64,000 bases of DNA from Sphingomonadales bacterium 28-55-16. Its GTDB lineage: Bacteria > Pseudomonadota > Alphaproteobacteria > Sphingomonadales > Sphingomonadaceae. The position numbers and the translations under genes are program-made. The stretch spans positions 18,851 to 82,850 of the forward strand of contig NCGG01000011.1 of NCBI GenBank assembly GCA_002278855.1. The letters are read 5' to 3'. The notes beneath the pieces are model-generated. The model saw only the letters and a program-made list of their open reading frames with translations, ran no database searches and was not told the origin of the DNA. Below, piece after piece: positions 26,699 to 37,076 of this stretch (position 1 is the stretch's first letter; every line of letters starts with the position of its first letter).

Positions 26699-28614
26699 TG
26701 TCCTCCATATATGAAACCGATGCCTTGATCGCGGACGATATCGAAGCCTATCTCGATCAGCATCAGCACAAAAGCCTGCTGCGGTTCATCACCTGCGGTT
26801 CAGTGGATGATGGCAAATCTACCCTCATCGGGCGCTTGTTATATGACTCAAAGATGATCTTCGAAGATCAGCTCGCCGCGCTTGAAGCCGACAGCAAACG
26901 CATTGGGACCCAAGGTCAGGACATCGATTTTGCGCTGCTGGTTGATGGCCTAAGTGCAGAGCGCGAACAGGGTATAACGATCGACGTGGCTTACCGTTTT
27001 TTTACCACGGAAAAGCGCAAGTTCATCGTCGCCGACACGCCAGGGCATGAACAATATACCCGCAATATGGTCACCGGCGCATCGACGGCGGACTTGGCGG
27101 TAATTCTGATTGATGCCCGTAAGGGCGTGCTCGTCCAAACCCGGCGGCACAGCTATCTGGCGCATCTTCTTGGCATCCGGAACATCGTGCTCGCGGTAAA
27201 CAAGATGGATTTGGTAGACTATGACGCTGCGCGCTTTGATGAAATTGTCACCGACTATCAGAAATTTGCAGACAGTATCGGCGTAAAAAACTTCACTGCT
27301 ATTCCGATTTCTGGATTTAAAGGCGATAACATCGCCAGCCTATCGGCGAGCACCCCTTGGTATGACGGTGTCACGCTCATAGACCATCTGGAGACGGTCG
27401 AGCTTGATGTGCATGCCGATCAGGCAAAGCCGTTTCGTTTGCCCGTGCAATGGGTCAACCGCCCCAATCTCGACTTCCGCGGTTTTGCTGGGCAGATTGC
27501 GGGCGGCGCGGTTCACGTCGGTGCACCTGTCCGCATTCTGCCCAGCGGCAAGACGTCGCATATTGGACGTATCGTGACGCTGGATGGTGATTTGGACGTG
27601 GCGGTCGCGGGACAATCCGTCACCCTGTGCCTTACCGATGAAGTCGACTGTTCGCGCGGCGACGTAATTGCAACGGCGGAAGATCCTCCAGAGGTTGCGG
27701 ACCAGTTTGAAGCAAATATCGTGTGGTTGTCGGAGGGTGCTATGGTCCCGGGCCGTTCCTATTGGATGAAGCTTGGGACGCAGTCGGTTTCCGCCACTGT
27801 GCAGCCGCCCAAATATCAGGTCAACGTCAACAATATGGAGCATCTTGCCGCCAAGACGCTTGACCTCAACGCCATTGGCGTGGCCGAAATCACGACCGAC
27901 CGCCCCGTGATTTTCGAAGCATATGCGGATAACCGGACACTCGGCGGGTTCATTTTGATTGATAAAATGACCAACGCCACGGTGGCGGCGGGCATGCTGA
28001 ATTTCAGCTTGCGGCGCGCGCAGAATGTCCATTGGCAAGCGATTGACATCAGCCGTGAGGCACATGCCCAGCAAAAGGGGCAATCGCCGAAGCTTTTGTG
28101 GTTCACCGGCCTTTCAGGTTCGGGCAAATCAACCATCGCAAACCTCGTTGAAAAGAAACTGTTTGCACTTGGACGGCATAGTTTCCTGCTCGATGGAGAC
28201 AATGTGCGCCATGGTCTGAACAAGGACTTAGGTTTCACCGATACCGACCGGATTGAAAACATCCGCAGAGTCGGCGAAGTTGCAAAATTGATGACCGATG
28301 CAGGGTTGATTGTCCTCACGGCATTTATATCGCCCTTTCGCGCTGAACGCGATATGGTGCGCGCGTTAATGCCAGCGGGGGACTTTATCGAAGTCTTCGT
28401 CGACACGCCTCTGGCCGAAGCGGAGAAGCGCGACGTGAAGGGGCTCTACAAAAAGGCGCGAAGTGGCGCGCTGAAGAATTTTACCGGTATTGATAGTCCG
28501 TATGAGCGGCCCGATGCACCTGAGATACATATCGACACCACAAGAATGTCGCCCGAACAGGCCGCTGAGGCGATTGTCGAGCGCGTGATTGGCGTCTGGA
28601 GCTACGACCTATGA
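26698..28614 (+). CDS. cysN/cysC: Bifunctional sulfate adenylyltransferase subunit 1 / APS kinase
   Basis: A fusion of 638 residues. The N-terminal part is a translation-factor-like GTPase: P-loop GSVDDGKST (34-42), DTPGHEQYT and NKMDLVD; GTP hydrolysis drives APS formation with CysD. The C-terminal part is an APS kinase with P-loop GLSGSGKST (471-479), [16 protein letters not shown] and [10 protein letters not shown]; it phosphorylates APS to PAPS. The start is ATG 26698 in a TGATG overlap with cysD, with GGAGGG upstream; the much longer open frame into cysD is rejected. The fusion is common in Proteobacteria and is often named cysNC or nodQ. Confidence 0.96.
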   Translation: MSSIYETDALIADDIEAYLDQHQHKSLLRFITCGSVDDGKSTLIGRLLYDSKMIFEDQLAALEADSKRIGTQGQDIDFALLVDGLSAEREQGITIDVAYRFFTTEKRKFIVADTPGHEQYTRNMVTGASTADLAVILIDARKGVLVQTRRHSYLAHLLGIRNIVLAVNKMDLVDYDAARFDEIVTDYQKFADSIGVKNFTAIPISGFKGDNIASLSASTPWYDGVTLIDHLETVELDVHADQAKPFRLPVQWVNRPNLDFRGFAGQIAGGAVHVGAPVRILPSGKTSHIGRIVTLDGDLDVAVAGQSVTLCLTDEVDCSRGDVIATAEDPPEVADQFEANIVWLSEGAMVPGRSYWMKLGTQSVSATVQPPKYQVNVNNMEHLAAKTLDLNAIGVAEITTDRPVIFEAYADNRTLGGFILIDKMTNATVAAGMLNFSLRRAQNVHWQAIDISREAHAQQKGQSPKLLWFTGLSGSGKSTIANLVEKKLFALGRHSFLLDGDNVRHGLNKDLGFTDTDRIENIRRVGEVAKLMTDAGLIVLTAFISPFRAERDMVRALMPAGDFIEVFVDTPLAEAEKRDVKGLYKKARSGALKNFTGIDSPYERPDAPEIHIDTTRMSPEQAAEAIVERVIGVWSYDL

Positions 28615-29336
28615 ACGACGCCGCTTTAAGCTTCTCGCTCGCTGCCGAAGCAGGGCGGTTGTTGCAGGACTTACAGAAATCAGGCCGATTTGAAGGCAAA
28701 GCCTTGGGCGATGCAGGGGATAGATTGGCCAATGCCTTTTTGTGTAACGCGCTGCACCGCGAACGTCCCGACGATGCCTTATTATCCGAAGAAGAAAAGG
28801 ACACCATTGACCGCTGCGCGGTGGACCGTGTCTGGATCATCGACCCACTCGACGGCACCCGCGAATATAGTGAAGGCCGAAGCGATTGGGCCGTGCATGT
28901 TGCGCTTTCGGTTAGCGGGATCGCCACCGATGGCGCCGTTGCCCTGCCAGGATTGGGTGTCACATTAGGTTCGGATAATCCACCCGCTTTAGGGGCCGCT
29001 CATAATCCGCTGCGCATGCTCGTCAGCCGAACACGCCCTGCGCCAGAGGCTGTAGCGGTCGCCAAAGCCCTTGGCGCCGAACTTGTGCCAATGGGCTCCG
29101 CTGGCGCAAAGGCTATGGCCGTTGTGCGTGGTGAGGCTGACATTTACCTGCACACAGGCGGGCAATATGAATGGGACAATTGCGCACCGGTCGCGGTGGC
29201 ACAGGCCGCAGGGCTATATTGTTCGCGTATCGACGGTTCGCCCATGCGCTACAATGCAGCGAACCCTTATCTGCCCGATCTGCTGATTTGCCGTCAGGAA
29301 CTGGTTGCCGATATCATGGCAGCGATGCAGCTTTAA
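28611..29336 (+). CDS. cysQ: 3'(2'),5'-bisphosphate nucleotidase (inositol monophosphatase family)
   Basis: The 241-residue protein has the metal-binding signature [12 protein letters not shown] and a second motif, [16 protein letters not shown], both characteristic of CysQ. It removes the 3'-phosphate from PAP (and PAPS), the toxic by-product of sulfate reduction or sulfotransfer. Its start overlaps the cysNC stop (ATGA), placing it in the sulfate-activation operon. Its stop overlaps, by three bases, the stop of the convergent acyl-CoA synthetase gene; no intergenic terminator is possible there. Confidence 0.93.
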   Translation: MNDAALSFSLAAEAGRLLQDLQKSGRFEGKALGDAGDRLANAFLCNALHRERPDDALLSEEEKDTIDRCAVDRVWIIDPLDGTREYSEGRSDWAVHVALSVSGIATDGAVALPGLGVTLGSDNPPALGAAHNPLRMLVSRTRPAPEAVAVAKALGAELVPMGSAGAKAMAVVRGEADIYLHTGGQYEWDNCAPVAVAQAAGLYCSRIDGSPMRYNAANPYLPDLLICRQELVADIMAAMQL

Positions 29337-30892
29337 TTCACCTGTCGGTCGTAACCAGCCCAATAAGGTGCGCGTAAATCCTTGCGGAGAATTTTGCCCG
29401 ACGCATTGCGCGGCAGCGCCGCGATAACGTCAACCGAGCGCGGCACCTTGAAACCGGCAATGCGTGCGCGGGCCCAAGCGATGACGCTTTCGGGATCCAC
29501 CTGAGCGCCGGGTTTGGCAACGCACACGGCCTTGACAGCCTCACCCCATTTGTCATCGGGCACGCCAATGACTGCGACCTCCAATATGTCGGGATGCCCG
29601 TAAATCGCGCTTTCCACTTCAGCTGGATACACATTTTCGCCGCCGGTTATGATCATGTCCTTCACGCGGTCGTGGATGTACATATATCCGTCTTCATCCA
29701 GATATCCGGCATCACCGGTCTTGATCCAGCCACCTGCGGCGACAGTTCCCTTCGTGGCGTCGGGCAGGTTCCAATAGCCAAGCATGTTGTTAGATGACCG
29801 CGTCCATATCTCGCCAACTTCGCCTACAGGAACATCATTCCCCGCCCCGTCGACGACGCGCAATTCAACTCCCGGCAATGGCTTGCCAGCTGAGCGCATC
29901 CGTTTGTTGCCATTGGGGTCGTGGTCCTCAGGCGGTAACATGCAAATGGTCCCTGTTGTTTCCGTCATGCCATAGACCTGAATGAACTCGGCGCTGAACA
30001 CGTCCATGCATTGACGCAAAAGCTCCAGCGGAATGGGCGCAGCGCCGTAGAGGATGTATTTGAGCCGGCTATAATCAACATCACGGCACCTTGGATGGTT
30101 GACCATCATCTGTAAGGCGGCGGGCACGATGAACAATCGCGTTGCCCCGCCCTTCTCAATGCCATCAAAGACAGTGTCCGGCGTAAATTCAGCCTGCACC
30201 AGCGCCGGCAGGCCAGACGCCAGCGCCATGATACCAAGCCCAGTCCCGCCAATATGCGCGCAGGGCATGGCGATAAGGACAACCTCATCATCATCCCACT
30301 TGCTATAGGCATGCTCTTCCTCAGCCGCATTTTTGCGCAATGCAAACAGGTTGCGATTGGAAAGCACCGCCCCCTTGGGATTGCCCGTAGTACCCGACGT
30401 GTATAGCTGCAACGCGGCGTCATCGGGGCCGACAGCGTCGAACGGCGCGCGCGGCGTCGCCGCGATCAACTGCCGTGCTTCGACCTCGCCGATTACGCGC
30501 TCGACAGTCGCAGTCTGATCGCCAAGCGCCTGAACACCAGCCTCAAACCCGTGTCCTGCAAACAATATCCGTGCACCAGTATCTTGGGCGATATAGGCCC
30601 ATTCGGCGGGCGCTAAACGCCAGCCAACCGGAACCATGACGATCCCGGCACGTGCTGCGCCGTAGAACAACGCAAAATACAGATCACTGTTCTTGCCAAT
30701 CCACGCAACACGGTCGCCCTTTTTCAAACCCAGTCCAAGCAGCATAGTTGCGATTTTTGCGGTTCTTTCTTCCAACTGCGCATATGTGAAATGCGCGTCA
30801 TCTTGTGAGAGCGCAGCCCAATCGGGTCGTTCCGTTGCCCAATGCTTCAAAAATCCATCGAACGTGAGTATGTCGTAGCTGGCAACGGCCAT
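29333..30892 (-). CDS. AMP-forming acyl-CoA synthetase (FadD-like)
   Basis: A 519-residue ANL-superfamily ligase. Motifs: LYTSGTTGNPKGAVLS (ATP-binding), YGMTETTGTI, KTGDAGYLDEDGYMYIHDR and the catalytic-lysine region PRNASGKILRKDLR at the C-terminus. It activates a carboxylic acid to acyl-AMP and then acyl-CoA. The start ATG 30892 has GGAGAG six bases upstream. It lies 112 bases downstream of the gcv operon's methyltransferase on the same strand, probably with its own promoter. It could serve fatty acids or the substrate of the acyl-CoA operon at 4-13 kb, but nothing proves a link. Confidence 0.92.
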   Translation of the reverse strand: MAVASYDILTFDGFLKHWATERPDWAALSQDDAHFTYAQLEERTAKIATMLLGLGLKKGDRVAWIGKNSDLYFALFYGAARAGIVMVPVGWRLAPAEWAYIAQDTGARILFAGHGFEAGVQALGDQTATVERVIGEVEARQLIAATPRAPFDAVGPDDAALQLYTSGTTGNPKGAVLSNRNLFALRKNAAEEEHAYSKWDDDEVVLIAMPCAHIGGTGLGIMALASGLPALVQAEFTPDTVFDGIEKGGATRLFIVPAALQMMVNHPRCRDVDYSRLKYILYGAAPIPLELLRQCMDVFSAEFIQVYGMTETTGTICMLPPEDHDPNGNKRMRSAGKPLPGVELRVVDGAGNDVPVGEVGEIWTRSSNNMLGYWNLPDATKGTVAAGGWIKTGDAGYLDEDGYMYIHDRVKDMIITGGENVYPAEVESAIYGHPDILEVAVIGVPDDKWGEAVKAVCVAKPGAQVDPESVIAWARARIAGFKVPRSVDVIAALPRNASGKILRKDLRAPYWAGYDRQVN

Positions 30893-31004
30893 GTCGTTCT
30901 CTCCTAACAATGGCCATTTTTCGCATTGGCCTCATGTTTTTTGTCGAGAGATTATCGCGGCATGTCAATGATGTGATTTGATCGGCATCGCCAACGGTTG
31001 CTTT

Positions 31005-31637
31005 TCATCTAAACCGGAAAATCAGCGACAGGTTGTTCGACGGCATTGGGATAATCTGATCGAGCATCAGGCCGACGTCGCGCGCTTCTGTGACAATGTC
31101 CTCAACATAACGCAGACCCCATTCGGGATTTTGCTGCCGCAGCGCAGTGTCGAATGCCGCATTACCTTCGGCTAAGGGGATATCGTATTGGCGAAATGGC
31201 CCATAGATGAAAAGTGGCGCGGATGGCGGCAAGATGCCCGCGGCGTTGCGAAGCAACCCGATTGTCGCCGCCCATGGGCTAATATGTACCATGTTGATGC
31301 AGACAACCGCGTTGGCTTGCGCGATTGGCCAATCCGTCGAGGCGTCCAGCAACATCGTAGGCCGCACATTCGGCACAGCACAGTCTGCGCGCCATGCGTT
31401 GATCGATGCCAAGGCAATGGGGTCTGGGTCGCTTGGCTGCCAGGTCAATCCCGGGAAGATCTGCGCAAAGTGCACGACATGTTCGCCCGTACCGCTTGCG
31501 ATTTCCAACACCATCCCCTGCGCAGGAAGCACCTTCATCAGCGTTTCAGCGATGACGTCGCGGTTCCGCTCCGTTGCGGGCGCGTGGCGTTTTATCTCGG
31601 CGCCGGCTGCAAACACAAAGGGCTGTGGGCCGCTCAC
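31005..31637 (-). CDS. DUF938-type SAM-dependent methyltransferase
   Basis: About 210 residues. It shows motif I VLEIASGTGEHVVHFA and a DPDP acidic motif, followed by CINMVHISPW and YGPFRQYD, a pattern I associate with the DUF938 (PF06080) methyltransferase family. The substrate is not known for the family. I start at GTG 31637, which overlaps the gcvPB stop (GTGA); the longer frame from 31670 runs inside gcvPB. Coupling to the glycine cleavage genes hints at a link with one-carbon metabolism (inference), but read-through into an unrelated gene is equally possible. Confidence 0.82.
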   Translation of the reverse strand: MSGPQPFVFAAGAEIKRHAPATERNRDVIAETLMKVLPAQGMVLEIASGTGEHVVHFAQIFPGLTWQPSDPDPIALASINAWRADCAVPNVRPTMLLDASTDWPIAQANAVVCINMVHISPWAATIGLLRNAAGILPPSAPLFIYGPFRQYDIPLAEGNAAFDTALRQQNPEWGLRYVEDIVTEARDVGLMLDQIIPMPSNNLSLIFRFR

Positions 31638-33205
31638 TCGGCTGCAATCGCTTGTTCGGGTTCCCGCCATACCAGCACGGGCTTGCGCGCCGCCTGGGTT
31701 TCATCAAGACGGCGGCGCGGTGCGTGATGCGGCGCGGACTTCAGCGACGGGTCGCCTGCCTTTGCCCGCTGCGCCACTGAACGTAGCGCGCCGATGAACT
31801 GGTCTAGCGTTGCCTTGCTTTCGGTTTCGGTCGGCTCAACCAACATGGCGCCATGAACCACCAGCGGGAAATACACCGTCATCGGGTGATAGCCTTCGTC
31901 GATCAGGCCCTTGGCGATGTCGAGCGTGGAGAAGCCGTCGGCCATTCCATCGTCGCTGAACAATGCCTCGTGCATACACGGGCCGCTATGCGCAAATGGC
32001 GCTTCAAGCACATCTTCGAGGCTGCGTAAGATATAATTGGCGTTAAGAACCGCGTCTTCGGCGACCTGATGCAACCCATCCGCACCATGCGACATGATGT
32101 AAGACAGCGCACGGGTAAACATACCCATCTGGCCATGGAAAGCGGTCATGCGCCCGAAGCTGTGCGGATGGCATTCCTCAGCGCTTTCTTCCTCTATAAG
32201 CGTGTAATGGCCATCAGCATGGCGTGCGGTATAGGGCAAGGGGCCATAAGGCGACAGCGCTTCCGACAACACCACCGGCCCAGAGCCCGGCCCACCGCCG
32301 CCATGCGGGGTGGAGAAGGTCTTGTGCAGGTTGATGTGCATCGCGTCGATGCCCAAATCACCGGGACGGACGCGGCCGACAATCGCGTTGAAATTCGCCC
32401 CATCGCAATAGACATAGCCGCCAGCCGCATGCACCGCGTCCGAAATCTCGCGCATGTCACGTTCGAACAAGCCACATGTGTTGGGGTTGGTGATCATAAC
32501 TCCAGCCACATCAGGGCCAAGCCGCGCTGTAAGCGCCGCAAGATCAACCCGGCCTTCTGACGTTGCCGGGATATTCTCGACCGAAAAACCCGCGAAAGCC
32601 GCACTGGCAGGGTTGGTCCCATGCGCGCTTTCGGGAACGAGAATGACACTGCGTGGATCACCGCGTGCTGCAAGGGCGGCCTTGATACATAATATGCCGC
32701 ACAACTCGCCATGTGCGCCAGCCTTTGGCGTCATCGCGACCCCGTGCATGCCCGTAAGCTGGATCAACCATATCGCGAGCTCATTAATTACCGCCAATGC
32801 GCCCTGCACGGTTTCGACAGGCTGCAGCGGGTGCACATCGGCAAAGCCCGCCATGCGTGCGACCTTTTCGTTCAGCCGCGGATTGTGCTTCATCGTGCAG
32901 CTCCCCAGCGGGAAGAAGCCCAAATCGATCGCATAATTCTGACGGCTTAAGCGGGTATAGTGACGAACGGCCTCCGGTTCGGATAATCCGGGAAGGCCAA
33001 TGTCGCGATGCCGCTCCAGATTGCCCAAGCGCGCGGTACCTTTCGGCGCGTCGGCCAGATCAACGCCCGTGGTTGCAGCGGTGCCAATTTCGAAAATCAA
33101 TGCCTCGTCAAGCATCAGGGCCTTGTTGCCCGTGAAGGTCGCAGGGGCGGTTTCGCCAGCCTTGCCCATTTCGGGTTTCCATCCGCTTTGATTGATTGCG
33201 TTCAT
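31634..33205 (-). CDS. gcvPB: Glycine dehydrogenase (decarboxylating) subunit 2
   Basis: The 523-residue protein is the PLP-carrying half of a two-subunit P protein. The cofactor lysine is Lys295 in [31 protein letters not shown] and [11 protein letters not shown] also match. With GcvPA it decarboxylates glycine and transfers aminomethyl to the lipoyl arm of GcvH. The gene overlaps gcvPA (ATGA) and the methyltransferase (GTGA). The C-terminal tail is rich in Arg, Ala and Pro and is variable in the family. Confidence 0.96.
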   Translation of the reverse strand: MNAINQSGWKPEMGKAGETAPATFTGNKALMLDEALIFEIGTAATTGVDLADAPKGTARLGNLERHRDIGLPGLSEPEAVRHYTRLSRQNYAIDLGFFPLGSCTMKHNPRLNEKVARMAGFADVHPLQPVETVQGALAVINELAIWLIQLTGMHGVAMTPKAGAHGELCGILCIKAALAARGDPRSVILVPESAHGTNPASAAFAGFSVENIPATSEGRVDLAALTARLGPDVAGVMITNPNTCGLFERDMREISDAVHAAGGYVYCDGANFNAIVGRVRPGDLGIDAMHINLHKTFSTPHGGGGPGSGPVVLSEALSPYGPLPYTARHADGHYTLIEEESAEECHPHSFGRMTAFHGQMGMFTRALSYIMSHGADGLHQVAEDAVLNANYILRSLEDVLEAPFAHSGPCMHEALFSDDGMADGFSTLDIAKGLIDEGYHPMTVYFPLVVHGAMLVEPTETESKATLDQFIGALRSVAQRAKAGDPSLKSAPHHAPRRRLDETQAARKPVLVWREPEQAIAAE

Positions 33206-34560
33206 GCCAAAATCTCCTGCAAAGCCGCCGCGAATGTTTCCACATCCTCGCTTGTCGCGGTTTCCGTCACGGCGACCACCAGCCCGTTGGAAAGTGCATC
33301 CGTCCCGGGATAGAGACGTCCAAGCGACACGCCCCCGAGAATCGCGCGTTCGGCGAGCGCGCGCACCACTGGCCGCGCTTCCTTGGGAAGCGTCAGCGTG
33401 AATTCGTTGAAGAAGCTGTCATTGACCAATTCGACGCCAGCAATTTGGGTTAACCGATCCGCCGCCTGCACCGCAAGCGCATGGTTGAGCTGCGCCAATC
33501 CGCGCAACCCCTTCTCGCCGAGCAAGGTCAGATGCACACTGAATGCCAGTGCACAAAGGCCTGAATTTGTGCAAATATTTGACGTCGCCTTTTCGCGGCG
33601 AATATGTTGTTCGCGCGTGGACAGGGTCAAAACGAAGCCGCGCTTGCCTTGGGCATCCACAGTCTCACCACATAAGCGACCGGGCATCTGGCGGACGAAT
33701 TTTTCCTTACACGCGAATAAGCCGACATACGGTCCACCAAATTGAAGGCCGACGCCAAGCGACTGTCCCTCACCCACGACGATGTCCGCGCCCATGTCGC
33801 CCGGCGCCTTGATCGCACCCAAGGCAACCGGCTCGGTCACCACCGCGATCAGCAGCGCACCATGTTCATGCGCTTTAGCAGCGATGGCGGACAGGTCTTC
33901 TATGCGTCCCAAGATGTCTGGATATTGCACAACAACACAACTTGTCTCGCCATCAATGGCGTCGAGCAAACGCGCGCTGTCGGTTTTGGCGGTCAGGTCT
34001 GGCAACGCGGTATTGAGCGTGTCGCCTGTATATCGCGCCATTGTCTTGGCAACGCTGACATAATGCGGGTGCAGCCCGGACGAGAGTATCGCTTTGCTGC
34101 GCTTGGTGATGCGGCCAGCCATGCCAATCGCTTCCCAGCACGCCGTAGAACCATCATACATCGACGCATTGGCCACATCGCAGCCGAACAACCGCGCGAC
34201 CTGCGTCTGAAACTCAAACAGCATCTGCAGCGTGCCCTGCGCAATTTCGGGCTGGTACGGCGTGTAGGCCGTCAAGAACTCACCGCGCTGGATGATGTGG
34301 TCAACGCTCGCCGGGACATGATGCTTATAGGCGCCAGCGCCCAGAAAGAACGGATGCTCCGACGCCGTCATATTCTTGCGCGCGAGGGTGGAGAAATGCC
34401 GCTCCACCGCCATTTCGCTTGCATGGTTCGGCAAGCCGCGAATGGGTCCATCCAGCCGCGCCGCGGCAGGAACATCGACAAACAGGTCATCAATCGAATT
34501 CGCCCCGATGACGCCAAGCATCGCCTGACGGTCGGACGGGGTTAGCGGTAAATAACGCAT
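33202..34560 (-). CDS. gcvPA: Glycine dehydrogenase (decarboxylating) subunit 1
   Basis: The 452-residue N-terminal-half subunit of the split P protein. It begins [15 protein letters not shown] and contains [16 protein letters not shown] and [14 protein letters not shown], both strongly conserved in GcvPA. The start ATG 34560 has GGAG five bases upstream; longer open frames extend into the gap and are rejected. It follows gcvH by 37 bases and overlaps gcvPB. Confidence 0.96.
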   Translation of the reverse strand: MRYLPLTPSDRQAMLGVIGANSIDDLFVDVPAAARLDGPIRGLPNHASEMAVERHFSTLARKNMTASEHPFFLGAGAYKHHVPASVDHIIQRGEFLTAYTPYQPEIAQGTLQMLFEFQTQVARLFGCDVANASMYDGSTACWEAIGMAGRITKRSKAILSSGLHPHYVSVAKTMARYTGDTLNTALPDLTAKTDSARLLDAIDGETSCVVVQYPDILGRIEDLSAIAAKAHEHGALLIAVVTEPVALGAIKAPGDMGADIVVGEGQSLGVGLQFGGPYVGLFACKEKFVRQMPGRLCGETVDAQGKRGFVLTLSTREQHIRREKATSNICTNSGLCALAFSVHLTLLGEKGLRGLAQLNHALAVQAADRLTQIAGVELVNDSFFNEFTLTLPKEARPVVRALAERAILGGVSLGRLYPGTDALSNGLVVAVTETATSEDVETFAAALQEILA

Positions 34561-34597
34561 TTCACTCTCCATGGCGCGCAGAGGCGCGCGGATTATC

Positions 34598-34969
34598 TTA
34601 AAGCCCGTCGACGAACGCCTGATAAGCCGCAGCATCCATCAGGCTGTCGAGTTCGCTGCTGTCGCTTAAGGTTAGTTTGAAGAACCAGCCCTCGCCTTCG
34701 GGGTCGCTGTTCACAAGCGCAGGGTCGCCGTCCAACGCGTCATTGCCTTCGATGACAGTGCCGCTGACCGGGGCGTAAACGTCCGATGCCGCCTTCACCG
34801 ATTCCACAACCGCTGCATCACCGCCCTTTTTCAGGGTTGCACCAGCCTCTGGAACTTCAGCAAATACGATGTCGCCCAACTGGCCTTGCGCATAATTGGT
34901 GATACCGACCGTCGCGGTATCGCCGTCAACTTCGATCCACTCATGATCTTCGGTGAAAAAACGGGTCAT
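34598..34969 (-). CDS. gcvH: Glycine cleavage system H protein
   Basis: The 123-residue lipoyl carrier. The lipoylated lysine is Lys59 in [12 protein letters not shown], within a hammerhead lipoyl fold beginning [12 protein letters not shown]. It shuttles the aminomethyl group from P protein to T protein and is re-oxidised by L protein (not in this window). Its start overlaps the gcvT stop (ATGA). Confidence 0.97.
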   Translation of the reverse strand: MTRFFTEDHEWIEVDGDTATVGITNYAQGQLGDIVFAEVPEAGATLKKGGDAAVVESVKAASDVYAPVSGTVIEGNDALDGDPALVNSDPEGEGWFFKLTLSDSSELDSLMDAAAYQAFVDGL

Positions 34970-36114
34970 ATACTGCCTCCTTTGCGATGATAATGATGTG
35001 GGATGAACGGGAGTTTTGCGACGGTTACGGGCACGCGCTTGCCGCGCACCTCTGCCTCAAGCGCGGTGCCGATGGCTTGATAGGCAGCATCGACATAGCC
35101 CATAGCGATGGGTGCACCGACGCTTGGGGCAAATCCGCCCGAGGTGATGACGCCGACTTGTGCTGCGCCAGCAAATACCAGCGCACCTTCGCGAACGGGC
35201 AATTTGCCTTCGACCGAAAGCCCAATCAGCTTGCGAGCGGGGCCGTTGGCAAGTGCATCCAATATCCGCTCTGCGCCAGCAAAACCGCCTTCCGTCCGGC
35301 GACGTTTGGAAATGGCAAAGGCCGCATTGGCCTCAACCGGTTCAACATCCGGGGTCATGTCATGGCCATATAGCGGAAGCCCCGCCTCAAGCCGAAGCGA
35401 ATCGCGTGCGCCTAGGCCAATGGGTTTGACTTCGGGTTGCGCACAGAGTTGGTCTGCCAGTTTTTGCGCATGCGTCGCGGGGACCGAGATTTCGAACCCG
35501 TCTTCACCGGTATAGCCCGAACGGCTAACCCAGAGCGGTTCGGGGTCCGTCTTCGGTCCCCAGAAAAACGACCCTGCCTCCATGAAGTACAGCGCATCAA
35601 CGCCGGGAACCACGCGCAGAAGCGCATCGACGGCCTTGGGCCCTTGAAGCGCCAGCAAGGCGCGGTCTTCCATATTGTTGATAGTGATTTCGTCGGGCAG
35701 GTTCTCGCGCAGATGCCCCATATCATCCCACTTCACAGCGCCATTGACGACAACATATAGCCCCATCGGCACCGCCGTAATCATCATGTCGTCAAGAATG
35801 CCGCCATCTTCGTCCAGCAGAAGCGAATACCGCATCTTGCCTTCTTTAAGCGCCGATATATCGCCCGGAACCAACGCCTCAAGCGCTTCGGCCCCACCGT
35901 CGCCGGTCAGCATCAATTGCCCCATATGGCTTACATCGAACAATCCGGCATTTTCGCGCGTCCAAAGATGTTCGGCCATGATGCCTTCATATTGGATGGG
36001 CATGTGATAACCCGCAAACTCGACCATGCGCGCGCCCTTGTCGCGGTGCCATGCGTCGAGCGGCAGCTCCAATATTTCGATGGGTTCGAGTTCGAATTCG
36101 TCTTCTTCGCTCAT
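34966..36114 (-). CDS. gcvT: Glycine cleavage system aminomethyltransferase (T protein)
   Basis: The 382-residue T protein makes 5,10-methylene-THF and ammonia from the aminomethyl-loaded H protein. It carries [15 protein letters not shown], the folate-site Asp region in [12 protein letters not shown], and [13 protein letters not shown] start at ATG 36114. An acidic stretch ([13 protein letters not shown]) precedes the conserved domain, slightly longer than usual; an internal start after it is possible. It is the first gene of the operon and lies about 55 bases after the tandem glycine riboswitch. Confidence 0.95.
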   Translation of the reverse strand: MSEEDEFELEPIEILELPLDAWHRDKGARMVEFAGYHMPIQYEGIMAEHLWTRENAGLFDVSHMGQLMLTGDGGAEALEALVPGDISALKEGKMRYSLLLDEDGGILDDMMITAVPMGLYVVVNGAVKWDDMGHLRENLPDEITINNMEDRALLALQGPKAVDALLRVVPGVDALYFMEAGSFFWGPKTDPEPLWVSRSGYTGEDGFEISVPATHAQKLADQLCAQPEVKPIGLGARDSLRLEAGLPLYGHDMTPDVEPVEANAAFAISKRRRTEGGFAGAERILDALANGPARKLIGLSVEGKLPVREGALVFAGAAQVGVITSGGFAPSVGAPIAMGYVDAAYQAIGTALEAEVRGKRVPVTVAKLPFIPHHYHRKGGSI

Positions 36115-36167
36115 ATCAGTCCGTTCAAGAGTCGCAGCGACCGACGCCGGTTGGCGCAAAGTCTGCT

Positions 36168-36380
36168 GCCCCCTCTGTCACGGGTACCTGAGAGCTTTAT
36201 CCACCTTTGTCGCCGCGAACGGTCACAAAGGCAGGTTACACCTTCGGTGGCATATCTTTAACAATCGCAAAGATATGCGCTTTCCAGAGTGTCGCAAAAG
36301 CCGAAGCGGTCCTTTTGCCTGAGAGATTCCGGGGCGGTTGCTCCTTCGGCGGTCCCTTAATGGGACGCTCTCCCGCTTCG
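36168..36380 (-). ncRNA. Tandem glycine riboswitch
   Basis: Read on the minus strand, this leader has two consecutive glycine aptamers. The first spans from CGGGAGAGCG to CTCTCAGGCAAAAGGACCG with GCCGAAGGAGCAA in between. The second runs from ACTCTGGAAAG through ACCGAAGGTGTAA to CTCTCAGGTACCCGTGACAGAGG. A short linker joins them. These are the conserved gcvT-motif blocks. It directly precedes gcvT and should switch on glycine cleavage when glycine is abundant. Exact borders are approximate. Confidence 0.95.
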
Positions 36381-36419
36381 TCAGCGACGAATCCGCATTG
36401 GCCTTGCGGCCTTAGAGAG

Positions 36420-37076
36420 TCAACCAGCCAACGTGTTTATCGCGGCATTTTCATGGATAAAAACACCATGTTCATTTCTATTTGCCAGCGCCGCGATGGC
36501 CTTTGCCACTTTGTCTGACGGCGTGGAGGCATATTTCTTCATCGGTCCAAACATCAACATATCTGCAATCGGCGACAGAAGGATACCGAAGGCCTCCCCT
36601 GGACGATATTCATCGCGACGGCCACCTGTCAGCAGGCTGGGCCGCATGATATCAAGGCGTTGGAAGCCTGTATTGCGCAGACCCTGCTCCATTTCTGCCT
36701 TTGTTCTAAGGTAGAAGCTGCTGCTGGCGGGCATCGCACCTACGGACGAAACCGTTATAAAATGCTGCGCTCCAGCTGCATGGCTGGCCTGTGCAAAGGC
36801 AAGCACCAGATCATGGTCGACCGCCTTAAACGCGTCCTGTGATCCTGCTTTGCGTATCGTCGTCCCCAAACAGGAAATGGCGACGTCGGGCTTGATGCTT
36901 GCCACAATAGCCGACCAGTCGTCGCTTGTGGCGACATGTTCCCGCGTGGCAGGCATTGATTGCGCGGAGGGCCGCCGCGAAACCAAGTGCACCTCAGCAC
37001 CGGCGCGCGCGAGAAAATCGGCGGCCTGCTTCCCAACCAACCCCGAACCACCGGCAATGACAATCGTTTGCCTCAT
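36420..37076 (-). CDS. NAD(P)-binding SDR/HTATIP2-like reductase
   Basis: A 218-residue atypical short-chain dehydrogenase. The N-terminal Rossmann motif is [19 protein letters not shown], with the NADP-favouring SRR after the second strand; later come ITVSSVGAM and the YxxxK pair in [10 protein letters not shown]. The length and motifs fit the NAD-binding HTATIP2/TIP30-like group. The function is unknown. Its start overlaps the dgt stop (ATGA), so it is expressed with dgt, and its stop lies about 40 bases before the glycine riboswitch on the same strand. Confidence 0.82.
   Translation of the reverse strand: MRQTIVIAGGSGLVGKQAADFLARAGAEVHLVSRRPSAQSMPATREHVATSDDWSAIVASIKPDVAISCLGTTIRKAGSQDAFKAVDHDLVLAFAQASHAAGAQHFITVSSVGAMPASSSFYLRTKAEMEQGLRNTGFQRLDIMRPSLLTGGRRDEYRPGEAFGILLSPIADMLMFGPMKKYASTPSDKVAKAIAALANRNEHGVFIHENAAINTLAG

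Noticed and set aside
33742..34545. Plus-strand open frame of 267 codons opposite gcvPA
   Set aside because: It is a shadow of the conserved gcvPA coding pattern.
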